A stretch of 64,000 bases of DNA from Oceanirhabdus sp. W0125-5. Lineage in GTDB: Bacteria; Bacillota; Clostridia; Clostridiales; Clostridiaceae. Made by a program: the position numbers and the translations under genes. The notes beneath the pieces were generated by a model. That model was given only the letters and a program-made list of their open reading frames with translations, had not been told where the DNA came from and searched no databases. The stretch covers positions 4,374,001 through 4,438,000 of the forward strand of contig NZ_CP115913.1 in the NCBI RefSeq assembly GCF_027938815.1. Reading direction: 5' to 3'. Shown here in pieces: positions 24,647 through 34,070 of the stretch (the first letter of the stretch is position 1; the number at the start of each line of letters is the position of its first letter).

Positions 24647-25309
24647 CTACTTTCTATCTATAAATCCTTTCTCAGGCGACCATTCACAATTACCAATAAT
24701 ATGATAACGACAATTACAACAATCGTCACCATCACCTAATGTTTTTGTGCGTTCAAATCCATTGCCCATTAAAGATGAGAATAAGTAATCCATACGACAT
24801 ATTGATGGTAGCAACTCAAGTGCACCAAAATCATTAGCCATTCTTTTTAAAGCACACTCAGTAATATCAAGTTCAAATGTATTGCTACTTATTTCTCTAT
24901 ATCTAACTTTCCAATCATAAGGATGTAATTCACCTGCATTTTGCCGTTTAACATGCTCTTCAGCCTTTTTACGAAATCCATTTAAATATGATTTGCCAGT
25001 TATTCGTAAAAATGGTTTTGGAATAGTAGTAACCATTTTTTCATTCATACTCCATATATTATTATTTCTTTCTTCTACATTAATACCAAGTTCAGAAAAT
25101 GCTTTAAACCATGCAACATAACAAGGTCCAAATTTATAATTAAATGAAAATATGCTATCCCCTATGTCAACTATTTTAGGTAAAATTTCATCTAAATTCT
25201 TCTTTGATATACTTTTAAAACTATTCCAAAATTCTTTATCATACTTCTTAATTAAAAACTTTTTAGAACGAATCATCGTTAAATTATATATAATTTTAAT
25301 AAACCTCAA
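24647..25309 (-). CDS. L-2-amino-thiazoline-4-carboxylate hydrolase family protein
   Basis: 220 residues. The pattern (long helical N-terminus, then CALKRMANDFGALELLPSICRMDYL and GDDCCNCRYHI near the end) resembles the ATC hydrolase family, which opens thiazoline rings to S-carbamoyl-cysteine in some bacteria. Many family members are of unknown substrate. A TTG start at 25309 follows GGGGGG. Not in an operon. Confidence 0.65.
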   Translation of the reverse strand: MRFIKIIYNLTMIRSKKFLIKKYDKEFWNSFKSISKKNLDEILPKIVDIGDSIFSFNYKFGPCYVAWFKAFSELGINVEERNNNIWSMNEKMVTTIPKPFLRITGKSYLNGFRKKAEEHVKRQNAGELHPYDWKVRYREISSNTFELDITECALKRMANDFGALELLPSICRMDYLFSSLMGNGFERTKTLGDGDDCCNCRYHIIGNCEWSPEKGFIDRK

Positions 25310-25502
25310 AATAACCCCCCATTTAACTCTTTTTTATAAAATTAAAACTTCAGATGAATTAAAAATTAAAACTAAAATCTAGCTTCTATTAAGTATACTC
25401 CACTGTATAATATTAATAGATAACCAGTAGCTTATCATTTCTTTACCTGTAAAATTAATACGTATATGGGAAATAAAATTTATCAAATATTTATATCTAA
25501 AT

Positions 25503-26468
25503 TTATTTTATGTTTATTAGTAATAAAATTGCGGTGATTTCGGCAATAATTGTTATTATAGCAAAAACAACAACTATTTTAGCCTCATGCCATCCTGATA
25601 ATTCAAAAGAGTGGTGAATTGGTGCCATTTTGAATACCTTCCTTTTGAAATGCTTACAACTATTTTCTTGTATGATAACTGAAAGTGTCTCAATAACATA
25701 AATAATTCCCACTAGTATTAAAAGTAATTCAACCTTTAACAGCATGACCACTGTTGCAATAGCCCCTCCTAATGCCAAGGAACCAGTATCTCCCATAATA
25801 ATTTTAGCTGGATAAAAATTAAATATTAAAAATGCTAATAAACAACCTATCATAGCTGCACAAAAAAGCGCTAAGGAATGATGACCAGTTATATAACTAT
25901 AAGAACCGAAAAACAAAAATACTAGAATAGTTATTGTAGTACATAATCCATCAATTCCATCAGTTAAATTAACAGCATTAGTTGTACCAGTATAATAAAA
26001 TATTAAAAAGGGTATATATAATAATTTTAAATTAATTGCTTTATTTACATATGGTATATATATATATGTTCCAATCGAAGGTGTGATGTAAGCATAAATA
26101 GCAAAAAAACTTGCTGCTATAGCTAATAATGCCATTTTTTGCTTTCTTTTTAATCCCTCATTTTTAAAACAAACTTTACTTAATACATCATCTATTAATC
26201 CTATTATTCCAAAGACTATCAATGCATAGAATGCTACCAACCCCTCACCCTGTATTATTCCATGTAATGTAAATATTACAATTGTTATGCTTATTATAAA
26301 TACTACACCACCAAAGGTTGGAACCCCTGCTTTCTTTCTATGACTCTTTGGAGCATCATCACTAATATTTTGACCTAATTTCAAGTTCTTAAATAATGGT
26401 ATAAATAGTTTTGAAACAAAAAAAGTAATAACAAAAGTAAATAAAAACGTAAAAATTATAAAATTCAC
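25503..26468 (-). CDS. MraY-like phospho-sugar transferase (GPT family membrane protein)
   Basis: 321 residues with about 10 membrane segments. Family motifs are present: DDAPKSHRKKAGVPTFGG (about 38-55), AVNLTDGIDGL (about 164), KIIMGDTGSLALGG (about 225) and the histidine motif APIHHSFELSGW (near 285). It should transfer phospho-MurNAc-pentapeptide or a related sugar phosphate to undecaprenyl phosphate. It is not in a mur operon, so it may be a second MraY or serve another wall polymer. Confidence 0.85.
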   Translation of the reverse strand: MNFIIFTFLFTFVITFFVSKLFIPLFKNLKLGQNISDDAPKSHRKKAGVPTFGGVVFIISITIVIFTLHGIIQGEGLVAFYALIVFGIIGLIDDVLSKVCFKNEGLKRKQKMALLAIAASFFAIYAYITPSIGTYIYIPYVNKAINLKLLYIPFLIFYYTGTTNAVNLTDGIDGLCTTITILVFLFFGSYSYITGHHSLALFCAAMIGCLLAFLIFNFYPAKIIMGDTGSLALGGAIATVVMLLKVELLLILVGIIYVIETLSVIIQENSCKHFKRKVFKMAPIHHSFELSGWHEAKIVVVFAIITIIAEITAILLLINIK

Positions 26469-26853
26469 TATAAACTCTCCTTTAAATATCTAGTGTATTT
26501 ATCCATACACCGAATTATTTTGCTATCATTTTACGTTGGCTACATATAATCAACGTAACTCATAATCTAATTTTTCTTTATTATGTATAACAAATATATT
26601 TTTCAATATAACCATTAAGACTTAAAACTCTTTCATTGATAGCCCTCCTATAATGATTTTGGATTATTAATTTTTTCCTTTCAAACTTTATTTCTCTATA
26701 CTTTACTTGATGATTCAAATATTTTATATTTCAGTCACTTGTCCAATTTTACCATAAATATCCTTGAAATTTATTACAAAATAATAACAAAGCTGTTAAA
26801 TTAAATTCTAGCAACTACACGAATTTATATTAACTATCTTATAATAACTAAAA
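26469..26853. repeat. Gene-free stretch with a copy of the R5 linker repeat
   Basis: No coding potential. The part 26636-26790 matches 43825-43960 (same CATTGATAGCCCTCCTATAAT start and the TTTTACCATAAATATCC core). The core (R5) also occurs near 32770, 34660, 35680 and 40090, usually just before an AAGAGCAT hairpin. Confidence 0.6.
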
Positions 26854-26901
26854 ATCACTCCTTTTATGAATATAGGTATCTACATTCATAAAAGGAGTGA
26901 T
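26854..26901 (+). promoter_or_regulatory. 18-bp perfect hairpin enclosing the LRR gene's ribosome binding site
   Basis: 26854-26871 and 26884-26901 are perfectly complementary over 18 bp with a 12-base loop. The right arm contains AAAGGAG, which ends 6 bases before the ATG at 26904. In RNA this stem would hide the ribosome site, so translation should depend on something that opens it. Alternatively it is a bidirectional terminator or a DNA operator. Confidence 0.7.
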
Positions 26902-26903
26902 AA

Positions 26904-28214
26904 ATGAATATCACGAAAATATTTACAAACAATAAATTCAGATCAAATATTATAACAATAGAAATGGGTGCAGAAACAATGAAACAGGTTAAAGTATTAA
27001 TAACAATCTTAATTATACTATTTACAATATATGTGATAAATCCAATAGCCGAAACTTCAAAAACTGTATTCAAAGATGATATAGTTAAATTTGAAGACAG
27101 TTCCTTAGAAAAAGCAATACGTAAACATATCCAAAAACCTAGAGGAGATATCTTTAAAAGTGATGTTAGGAAAATAAGAAGATTGTCATTGCATTATTCT
27201 AAGATAAAAAACATTTCAGGAATAGAAAATTTAACAAATTTAACTTCATTAGGTTTAGGTCTTAATAAAATAACAGACATATCTCCTTTGAGTGATTTAA
27301 CTAAGTTATCTTATTTAAACTTATCCAACAATCAAATAACAGATACATCTCCTTTAAGTAAATTAACTAATTTATCTTACTTAGCCTTATGCAATAATCT
27401 AATAGCAGATATATCTCCTTTAAGTAATTTAACCTCTTTAAATGAGTTACATATAAGTAGAAATCAAATAACAGATATGTCGTCTTTAAGTAATTTAACT
27501 AGTTTATCTAGTTACTTAAGCATAGACAATAATCATATAACAGACATATCCCCCTTAAGTAATTTAACCAATTTGACAGGGTTAGCCTTGTTCGATAATA
27601 AAGTAATGGATATATCTCCTTTGAAAGATTTAACTAATTTGACCAACTTATATCTAAACAATAACCAAATAGCAGATATATCGCCTTTGAAAAATTTAAT
27701 TAACTTACGTATGTTAGGCTTAAAAAATAATAAAATAAGGGATATATGTCCTTTAAAAGATTTAACCAAAATATATGAGTTAGGCTTAAACGATAATAAA
27801 ATTATCGATATATCTCCTTTAAGTAATTTTACTAACTTATATTACTTAGGTTTATCAAATAATCAAATAGCAGATATATCACCTTTAAATAATTTTACCG
27901 TTTATGATAAGTTAGATTTAAGTAGAAATCAAATAACAAATATATCACCATTAAGTAAATTAACCTCTGTACATAAGCTACATTTAGATAATAATCATAT
28001 AACAGATATATCTCCTTTAAGTAACTTAACTAATTTGACTTATCTAAACTTATTCAACAATCAAATAAAAGATATATCACCTTTAAGAAATATAACCTGG
28101 TTAGAGGAGTTATATTTAAAATGTAATCCTATAACAGATTATTCTGCAACTAAATCTTATTATAATAATTTAAAGGGTAAAGATTTTGAATTAAGACATA
28201 ATAAAATTGATTAA
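26904..28214 (+). CDS. Internalin-like leucine-rich-repeat surface protein
   Basis: 436 residues. After an N-terminal membrane/signal segment (about residues 30-48, LITILIILFTIYVINPI) come about 14 bacterial-type 22-residue leucine-rich repeats with consensus LTNLxxLxLxxNxIxDISPLS. No LPXTG, SLH or choline-binding domain follows, so it may be anchored by its N-terminus or secreted. The ATG at 26904 has a clear AAAGGAG; an inner ATG at 26979 would give a more usual signal peptide but lacks a good ribosome site. A binding role is inferred. Confidence 0.85.
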   Translation: MNITKIFTNNKFRSNIITIEMGAETMKQVKVLITILIILFTIYVINPIAETSKTVFKDDIVKFEDSSLEKAIRKHIQKPRGDIFKSDVRKIRRLSLHYSKIKNISGIENLTNLTSLGLGLNKITDISPLSDLTKLSYLNLSNNQITDTSPLSKLTNLSYLALCNNLIADISPLSNLTSLNELHISRNQITDMSSLSNLTSLSSYLSIDNNHITDISPLSNLTNLTGLALFDNKVMDISPLKDLTNLTNLYLNNNQIADISPLKNLINLRMLGLKNNKIRDICPLKDLTKIYELGLNDNKIIDISPLSNFTNLYYLGLSNNQIADISPLNNFTVYDKLDLSRNQITNISPLSKLTSVHKLHLDNNHITDISPLSNLTNLTYLNLFNNQIKDISPLRNITWLEELYLKCNPITDYSATKSYYNNLKGKDFELRHNKID

Positions 28215-28223
28215 ATTTAAAAA

Positions 28224-28260
28224 CCTATATCTTAATTAACTAAATAATTAAAGATATAGG
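28224..28260 (+). terminator. Terminator of the LRR gene
   Basis: CCTATATCTT and AAGATATAGG form the stem with further AT pairing inside, followed by CTTTTATT. Confidence 0.75.
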
Positions 28261-28335
28261 CTTTTATTATATTGATGGAATCAATGAACTTAACAAACAG
28301 ATTCAACGGTCACTACTAATGTATTTTGTAATTAG

Positions 28336-29196
28336 CTAGTTGTCCCAACCAAGTAAATTTCGTTCCATTTCCGTTAATACTATTTCATTATCGTAATCAT
28401 CATAAGACTTATGTATGAAATCTTTAAATTCTGTATTATTATTTTTATCATTCTCTTCTTTGATTGATACGTTGCTTTGAGTTACATTTAACATTTCTTG
28501 AGCAGAGTACTTAGTAGACTTTGTAGTTTCGTTAGAATTAATAATGAATTTGACAGAAGTTACTTTTCTTCCAGTTTTAATTTCTATAAATTCAAAATAT
28601 ATATCAGTTAAATTATTAATTTCTTTTTGTGCTTGTTTTAATATGTGTTTCTTAAACATTCCAAAACTTTGATAAGATTTAGGGCATTGTAATATATTAA
28701 TCAAATCATCAAACTTATTGATATGGTACTTTGTATCACAAAAAGGTAATAAATAATCATATAAACGATTGCTATAAATACTTCGAAAATTTAATATGGG
28801 GTATTCTACCTTATAAAAGATATCCTTTTTTATTTCAAGAAGCAATTCCTTCATTGTTTGTCCTAATTCAACAGTTATTTTACTGTCATTATCCGAAAAT
28901 ATAATACTTGCAAACCATTCAAAAAATACTTCTGTTTTATTTTCACTGTTAATTAAACTAAACCCCTTATTTTTTAATTCTTCAACTGTTTTCTTTAAAT
29001 CTATGTAAAAATTTGATAAATCTTCTCTGTATAATTGTTTATATTTATTAATATTTAATTCATAACGATACTTATTATCATCTTTGATTTGACATAAAAT
29101 CATATCAAGTAAAACGTTTTGTTTTACAGTTAAATGATGTCTTATATTAATTAAATCATCCACTTCTATTGATATATGTTTATCTTTTTTTCCCAC
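28336..29196 (-). CDS. Plasmid-type replication initiator (Rep_3 family)
   Basis: 286 residues with the two-winged-helix RepB/Rep_3 layout: IRHHLTVKQNVLLDMILCQ near residue 17, a VEELKNKGFSLIN strand, then YSNRLYDYLLPFCD and FMGxFKKHILKQAQKEINN-like second half. Such proteins start replication of iteron plasmids and repress their own gene. The surrounding genes are chromosomal in type, so this is likely a remnant of an integrated plasmid. A palindrome directly before the start supports autoregulation. Confidence 0.75.
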   Translation of the reverse strand: MGKKDKHISIEVDDLINIRHHLTVKQNVLLDMILCQIKDDNKYRYELNINKYKQLYREDLSNFYIDLKKTVEELKNKGFSLINSENKTEVFFEWFASIIFSDNDSKITVELGQTMKELLLEIKKDIFYKVEYPILNFRSIYSNRLYDYLLPFCDTKYHINKFDDLINILQCPKSYQSFGMFKKHILKQAQKEINNLTDIYFEFIEIKTGRKVTSVKFIINSNETTKSTKYSAQEMLNVTQSNVSIKEENDKNNNTEFKDFIHKSYDDYDNEIVLTEMERNLLGWDN

Positions 29197-29214
29197 GATT
29201 ACACCTCATTTTAA

Positions 29215-29253
29215 TATATATTGTGACTATATTAATCATAGTCACAATATATA
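29215..29253. promoter_or_regulatory. Palindromic operator before the rep gene
   Basis: Perfect 16-bp inverted repeat with a 7-base centre: TATATATTGTGACTAT and its complement. It starts 19 bp upstream of the rep start codon and overlaps where a promoter would be. Rep_3 proteins commonly bind such an inverted repeat to limit their own synthesis. No iteron array of direct repeats is seen beside it. Confidence 0.6.
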
Positions 29254-29417
29254 AATTCCTACTTTTTACTAAGCCAATCAAAAAAATAGCTTATAAAACT
29301 AAACCAAATTTATTGAAGATTTTTTCTCATTAGTTTTGTTCCATTACATTTACACTTTTCTTCAGTATATCCCCAATTAAATCATCGGTCACATTAGGTA
29401 AATCTTTATTAAAAATT

Positions 29418-29453
29418 AATGGTAGCAACACCATTACCTGTTACTACCATTTT
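29418..29453. repeat. R1 hairpin repeat, copy 1 (outside the helicase array)
   Basis: AATGGTAGCAAC...GTTACTACCATT: the same hairpin found six more times between 33.4 and 53.7 kb, here followed by the same TATTTAATTTCTTGTA. Terminator-like on both strands. Its presence shows the R1 family is dispersed and not confined to the array. Confidence 0.75.
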
Positions 29454-29498
29454 AAATAAAATATTTAATTTCTTGTATTCTCAACTCTACATTACCCT

Positions 29499-29780
29499 TT
29501 AGGATTTCATAAGTTGTGAACTATCATTACTATAGAAAACGGGTTTATTGGTCGGTAGTCTGTTTATTGAATTTAAAAGACCCACTATTTTATCATAGCC
29601 TCTAGCAGACTCAAACTCAAAAAACACCTGATTATATTTATCATTTTGCCATTGATAATAAATATACTCATACCCAATTCCATAAATCCTATTCCTAATA
29701 ACTAGCTCTGGGATATTATCTCTATTTATATCGTTAAATTCTACACAATTATGATACGGTTCAGGTAATAAAATCCTAAA
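29499..29780 (-). pseudogene. C-terminal gene fragment, no start
   Basis: An open frame of about 93 codons directly after the stop codon of the acetyltransferase gene, in the same frame, with no start codon or ribosome site. It reads FNDINRDNIPELVIRNR, a calcium-loop-like D-N-D pattern, then YEYIYYQWQNDKYNQVFF. It looks like the end of a VCBS/EF-hand-like or lipoprotein gene cut by a past rearrangement. Confidence 0.5.
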
Positions 29781-30704
29781 CTATAACTTCAACTTATAGG
29801 TCTCACCATATCCAGTATTCTCAAACCCAAAGCTTTCAAACACAACCTCTTCTTCCTCACTATACCAGGCACTTAATGTTAAACTTTCAAACCCCCGATT
29901 ATAAAGTGTATGAATGCCCACTCCCAGAATAACTTTAGGAATCACACTTCCTCTATATTTAGGATCTATGCTAAAAGGATAAAGGTGGGCGTGCTTATTG
30001 TAGCTGTCACTCCATAAGACATAAAAAGCCACATACTCATCCTTTTCATTTACTACAAGAAAAGACAACTCACTGTTAAAAGCTGGTGAGTTAACGAAAC
30101 TCATCACAGTTTCACCATTTGGCATATAAATACTGGTTGGCCAAATCCTTGTGTATAGTTCAGCTACTTTTTTACACATATCCATATTTGAAGTATCAAT
30201 ATTTATTATCTTATATCCTTCAGGAATGTTGGGTAATTCGAATTTTTTACTGATGGTTAACTTCCTGTGATCATCAACAAACTCATCTTTTATTCCATTA
30301 TATTTTAACAGTAAAGACTTACGCTTTTCATCATCAAAGTTCGATGAAACATTTATGATTTCTATATCTGGGTATAATTCTCTACAATTTTTCATAGCCC
30401 AAGTAAGCATTTCTTCTTCAATTTCTCTATATTTAGGATGGATTTGTAAGAAATAATCACCTGGTTCCTCATAATGACAAACACCTACTATCACACCATC
30501 ATCTTCCCATATCTGAACGCCACTTTCCCACAACCTATTGCCTGTAGCTTCTTCATTATTATGGATACAAAATCTATTAAAAGACCAACGACCATTATCC
30601 CAATTATAAACTCTCTGATTCAAGATATATGTATCACTTAGGAATCTGTTAACCCTTTCAAAGTCTCTTTCACACTCAAAATTTCTTTTACTTATAGCCA
30701 TCAT
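29781..30704 (-). CDS. Two-domain GNAT acetyltransferase
   Basis: 307 residues with two GNAT-like halves. The second half shows FSIDPKYRGSVIPKVILGVG (motif A around residues 245-262) and FESFGFENTGYGETYKL at the end. The first half is a degenerate GNAT domain. Substrate not known. Start at 30704 after a GAGG site. Confidence 0.8.
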   Translation of the reverse strand: MMAISKRNFECERDFERVNRFLSDTYILNQRVYNWDNGRWSFNRFCIHNNEEATGNRLWESGVQIWEDDGVIVGVCHYEEPGDYFLQIHPKYREIEEEMLTWAMKNCRELYPDIEIINVSSNFDDEKRKSLLLKYNGIKDEFVDDHRKLTISKKFELPNIPEGYKIINIDTSNMDMCKKVAELYTRIWPTSIYMPNGETVMSFVNSPAFNSELSFLVVNEKDEYVAFYVLWSDSYNKHAHLYPFSIDPKYRGSVIPKVILGVGIHTLYNRGFESLTLSAWYSEEEEVVFESFGFENTGYGETYKLKL

Positions 30705-31015
30705 ATAACCTCCTCAATATATCTAGTATCTATCTCTAACCTTTTTCTTCTGCAGTTGTTTAATAGTAACATAATATTCTTGCTCAAAAAACCTCATAAA
30801 CAATACATAACTAAAGTTGAGCAATTTTTATCTCTTTATAACAGGATATTATGATGAATATAACTCAAACCAAAGACACAAAAATCTTAATAATAGAGAT
30901 CAAAACCAGAGAACAGAAGTCTCATGAATCCAAAATGATGATAATAAAACAGTTCCAAATGTGCTATACTCAGATTAAGAAATAGATATTTGTATAAATA
31001 GAAAGGATAGAAATT
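30705..31015. other. Gene-free divergent promoter region
   Basis: No ORF of note. One loose inverted repeat (TTGCTCAA near 30780, TTGAGCAA near 30817) is followed by TTTTT. The region must hold the promoters of the two divergent genes. Confidence 0.4.
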
Positions 31016-31864
31016 ATGAGATTTATTATTACAGGTTCAGGTGGTTGTACCTGTACCCCTAAACCATTATGTCAATGCAATATATGTGTAGAAGCAAGAG
31101 AAAAGGGATTTCCATACAAAAGGTGTGGTTGTAGTTTGTATTTAGAAGATATTGCACTCTTAATTGATACTCCTGAAGATATAGCTATTGCTATAAATAA
31201 TGTAAACCTTAAAGAAGTAAATAATATCATGTATAGTCATTGGGACCCTGACCATACACTTGGAATGAGAATAATGGAACAACTACGACTTGAATGGCTT
31301 GATTACTATGATAAGATTAGACCTAAAAATCCAATAAATGTTTTTGCTGAAAAAGGTGTCATGGATGATATTAATGGAATAAGAAGTAAATTTGGTCCTA
31401 TACTTGATTACTACGAACACATGGGGCTAATCAATCGTTCTATTGTGGAGAATTCTATGAAATTAGATGATATAAGCATTACATTAATTGCTGTGCCAAA
31501 GGTTAAGGCTACATCTGTTTTCGTTTTTGAGTCACAAGGAAAAAAAGTTGTATATGCACCTTGTGACTGTGTTCCATTCCCAGAGGATCAGAAAATTAAA
31601 AATGCTGACTTGTTAATTATAGGTCATACATTTATTGGAAATGCATTAAAGAACGGGAAAACAATAACTGATAATCACCCTATCCACAATGTACTACATA
31701 GTTTTGAAGATGTCTTAAATATCGTAAAAGATATGCAAATAAAACGTGTCATTATTACGCACATAGAGGAAGACTGGGGTAAGTCATATGATGACTATCT
31801 AGAACTGGAAAAACAATATGATTTCTTAAGATTTGCATATGATGGAATGGTTATTGATGTATAA
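31016..31864 (+). CDS. MBL-fold metallo-hydrolase (PhnP-like phosphodiesterase)
   Basis: 282 residues of the metallo-beta-lactamase fold. The N-terminal half has a zinc-binding cysteine cluster (CTCTPKPLCQCNICVEAR) as in PhnP. The metal motif is SHWDPDHTLG (normal HxHxDH with the first H replaced), then D in YAPCDCVPF and a C-terminal ITHIEEDWG. Family members cleave cyclic nucleotide-type phosphodiesters. No phn genes are nearby, so the role is open. Confidence 0.8.
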   Translation: MRFIITGSGGCTCTPKPLCQCNICVEAREKGFPYKRCGCSLYLEDIALLIDTPEDIAIAINNVNLKEVNNIMYSHWDPDHTLGMRIMEQLRLEWLDYYDKIRPKNPINVFAEKGVMDDINGIRSKFGPILDYYEHMGLINRSIVENSMKLDDISITLIAVPKVKATSVFVFESQGKKVVYAPCDCVPFPEDQKIKNADLLIIGHTFIGNALKNGKTITDNHPIHNVLHSFEDVLNIVKDMQIKRVIITHIEEDWGKSYDDYLELEKQYDFLRFAYDGMVIDV

Positions 31865-31915
31865 AAATTAAGTCTAAGTTAAATAGTGCAGCAATTAGTT
31901 ATTTCTTTACTCGAA

Positions 31916-31953
31916 GTTACTCTGTCCCTTCATCAAGTGACAGGGTAATTTTT
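31916..31953 (+). terminator. Terminator of the MBL gene
   Basis: GTTACTCTGTCCCTT and AAGTGACAGGGTAAT form an imperfect stem, followed by TTTT. A second hairpin with an ACACAT/ATGTGT stem and TTTTT follows near 31990-32055. Confidence 0.7.
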
Positions 31954-32219
31954 GAATGTCATCTCATAATGATTGTTTAATAGATTCAAAACAAAAAACA
32001 CATCCACTTACTTAGTAACCAGAAAATTCTGGTGAAAAATGAATGTGTTTTTCTTCGGTTATTCTAGTTGATTATATCATTTAATTATATTGAATATAGT
32101 ATTAAGGCTCAATACTTTTTTTTATGACGTAATTAATTACATATTACTTGTCTATTATTTTGTAATATAAGAATTATTGTAAATTAATATAACTTCTGAT
32201 TATGCTTATTTTGAGGGAG
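31954..32219. other. Gene-free stretch with a second terminator-like hairpin
   Basis: AAAAACACAT near 31997 pairs with ATGTGTTTTT near 32045 around an inner CCAGAAAATTCTGG stem. The rest is AT-rich and without coding potential. Confidence 0.45.
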
Positions 32220-32678
32220 TTAGAGAAACTTATTCATTGATGTATAATTTGATACTCGAAATCCAAGATTTTGATATAATGATTTCCCTTTTTCAGTCGC
32301 CATTAAATCAACTGCGGCAACGCCTAATAGCTTTGCTTCCGATAAAAGTTCAGTCATAACTTTAGTTGCAATGCCTTTTCCTCTATATTGAGGGTATGTA
32401 AAAACATTGTATACCGTACCGACAAGATATGATGAAAACGCTATTAACGGAGGTCTTTCCACGATTGACATAAATGCAGTTGCTAATACTTCATTTTCAT
32501 TCTCGGCAATTATTGCAATAAATCCCTTGTTAAGGTGTTGAGTAAAATATTCTTCTAACTTCATTCTAATATCTTGCACTTCTTCCGAAGAAGACACACC
32601 TTTTTCTGCAAACAGGTATTCCATACGAATCTTTATGAGGAGATCAATATCCTCTTTAACCGCTTTTCTTACTTTCAT
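32220..32678 (-). CDS. GNAT-family N-acetyltransferase
   Basis: 152 residues. The ATG at 32678 follows AAGGTGGTG; the longer open frame adds residues with no ribosome site. Motif A reads FTYPQYRGKGIATKVMTELL, with QYRGKGIA the acetyl-CoA loop, and the C-terminal LMATEKGKSLYQNLGF is typical of the family. Substrate unknown. Confidence 0.85.
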   Translation of the reverse strand: MKVRKAVKEDIDLLIKIRMEYLFAEKGVSSSEEVQDIRMKLEEYFTQHLNKGFIAIIAENENEVLATAFMSIVERPPLIAFSSYLVGTVYNVFTYPQYRGKGIATKVMTELLSEAKLLGVAAVDLMATEKGKSLYQNLGFRVSNYTSMNKFL

Positions 32679-33387
32679 GTTTTTGCACCACCTTATAATT
32701 ATAATCTTCAGTACGCACTTTTCTACTGTCACGTTGTAACTATTATATTTTATTTGCGACACATAACAAATATTTTGTCCCTCAGTTACTTGTACAAGTT
32801 TACCATAAATAACCTTAAAAGTTATTACAAAACAATAACAAGGCTGTCAAATTAAACTTTAACAACTCTACGAATTTATATTAACTATTCCGACACACAA
32901 GTACTATTATTCAATATATAAATTGCCTATATGAAAAAACTGTGAAATAAACCCACATATCCAAAAATTGTTTACTATACATTTTGTAACAATATTCTAA
33001 TAACTAAAAATCAGCCCTTAAATCGAGTTTACCCACGTTTACAGTCACAATAAAGAGCATCCTATTTGAATGCTCTTATAATGTCTAATTTTAACTTTAT
33101 ACTTTTTGTTATTTAATCTTACAACTTTAGAATTTGAGTAGTTTTAAAATGTTCAAGGTCAAGGAACAAGGCGAACGAGCAGCGCAGTGTACGTGTACAT
33201 GAGCAACTTATGTATAGGTATAGTACTCATATTGTATACTGAGTAAAGCTTTAGCAAAATCTTAAACTAATACAAAAGGATTCTTGAGTAAAATTATAAA
33301 ATTAATATGAATCAAAATCCAAGATGTCTCAATTGTATTGGGTATAATTTGAAAATTAGCAGTAAGTATCCATTCTGCGCGCACAAT
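32679..33387. repeat. Gene-free repeat block (R5, R4, R2)
   Basis: Contains the R5 linker (about 32780-32880), an AAGAGCAT hairpin R4 (33053-33077) and a copy of the R2 repeat starting GTTCAAGGTCAAGG at 33151. No helicase fragment is present here. This is the same repeat order as in the array further right. Confidence 0.6.
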
Positions 33388-33420
33388 AAAAGGTAGCAAC
33401 ATTATCTGTCGCTACCTTTT
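33388..33420. terminator. R1-like terminator of the small secreted protein
   Basis: AAAAGGTAGCAAC / GTCGCTACCTTTT stem with a T-run on the minus strand side too. A diverged member of the R1 family. Confidence 0.7.
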
Positions 33421-33423
33421 TAA

Positions 33424-33720
33424 TTAATTTGGATTACTGTGTGTATCTTTAATCCAGTTAAAACTTTTCTCAGTATGAGATCCACAATTTGTGCATTTAA
33501 TAACTACATACACATTTTCATACCATTCAGTTATCATACAATTCTCATGTTCAGTACACTTGTCAGGATGTGATTGCGTGGAAGTTGTAGTATCTGTATC
33601 ATAAATACCTCCATTATTACAATAATAACATAATGGTAGCGCTGAAGCACTAGTTACAAATGTACCAATCGCCAATACTGATAAAACTGTACCAACAATC
33701 ATTTTTTTAATTTTTTTCAT
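33424..33720 (-). CDS. Small secreted cysteine-rich protein
   Basis: 98 residues with a clear signal peptide (KKIKKMIVGTVLSVLAIG, cleavage near ASA at about 26). The mature part has three cysteine pairs (LCYYCN, CTEHENC, CTNCGS), which suggest a small metal-binding or disulfide-bonded fold. Not recognised. Preceded by AAGGGGA. Could be a bacteriocin-like or lysozyme-inhibitor-like protein, but nothing shows it. Confidence 0.65.
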   Translation of the reverse strand: MKKIKKMIVGTVLSVLAIGTFVTSASALPLCYYCNNGGIYDTDTTTSTQSHPDKCTEHENCMITEWYENVYVVIKCTNCGSHTEKSFNWIKDTHSNPN

Positions 33721-34070
33721 TTTAAAATCCCCTTTTAAATATATTTACTTTTATAGTAAATATTATATCTTATTTTCTTATTATAATTTGCTACTATATG
33801 TCGATAATTTCCAATAAATTAACAACACATTTTTACCTTTCTGTAAATTTATATATATTTTATATAATTCACTTTAGTTCATTAATATAAAGTGAATTAT
33901 ATACTATTCAAAAACTACATCTTATGCAAACTAATATCATACTTAGATATACGTTAAATTAATAGACTTGTTTTAATATAAGTACTATTTATTAATTTCT
34001 TTGTTGTTTCATAATTTTCTTAAACTCCCTCATTATTCTTTCTTGCTTATCTATTTCTCTTCTCTATTTT
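33721..34070. other. Gene-free stretch with a 15-bp inverted repeat
   Basis: ATATAATTCACTTTA (33862-33876) and its complement (33888-33902) form a perfect stem with an 11-base loop. 33950-34070 matches 43315-43440 (another repeat, here called R6). The stretch should hold the promoter of the small secreted protein. Confidence 0.5.
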
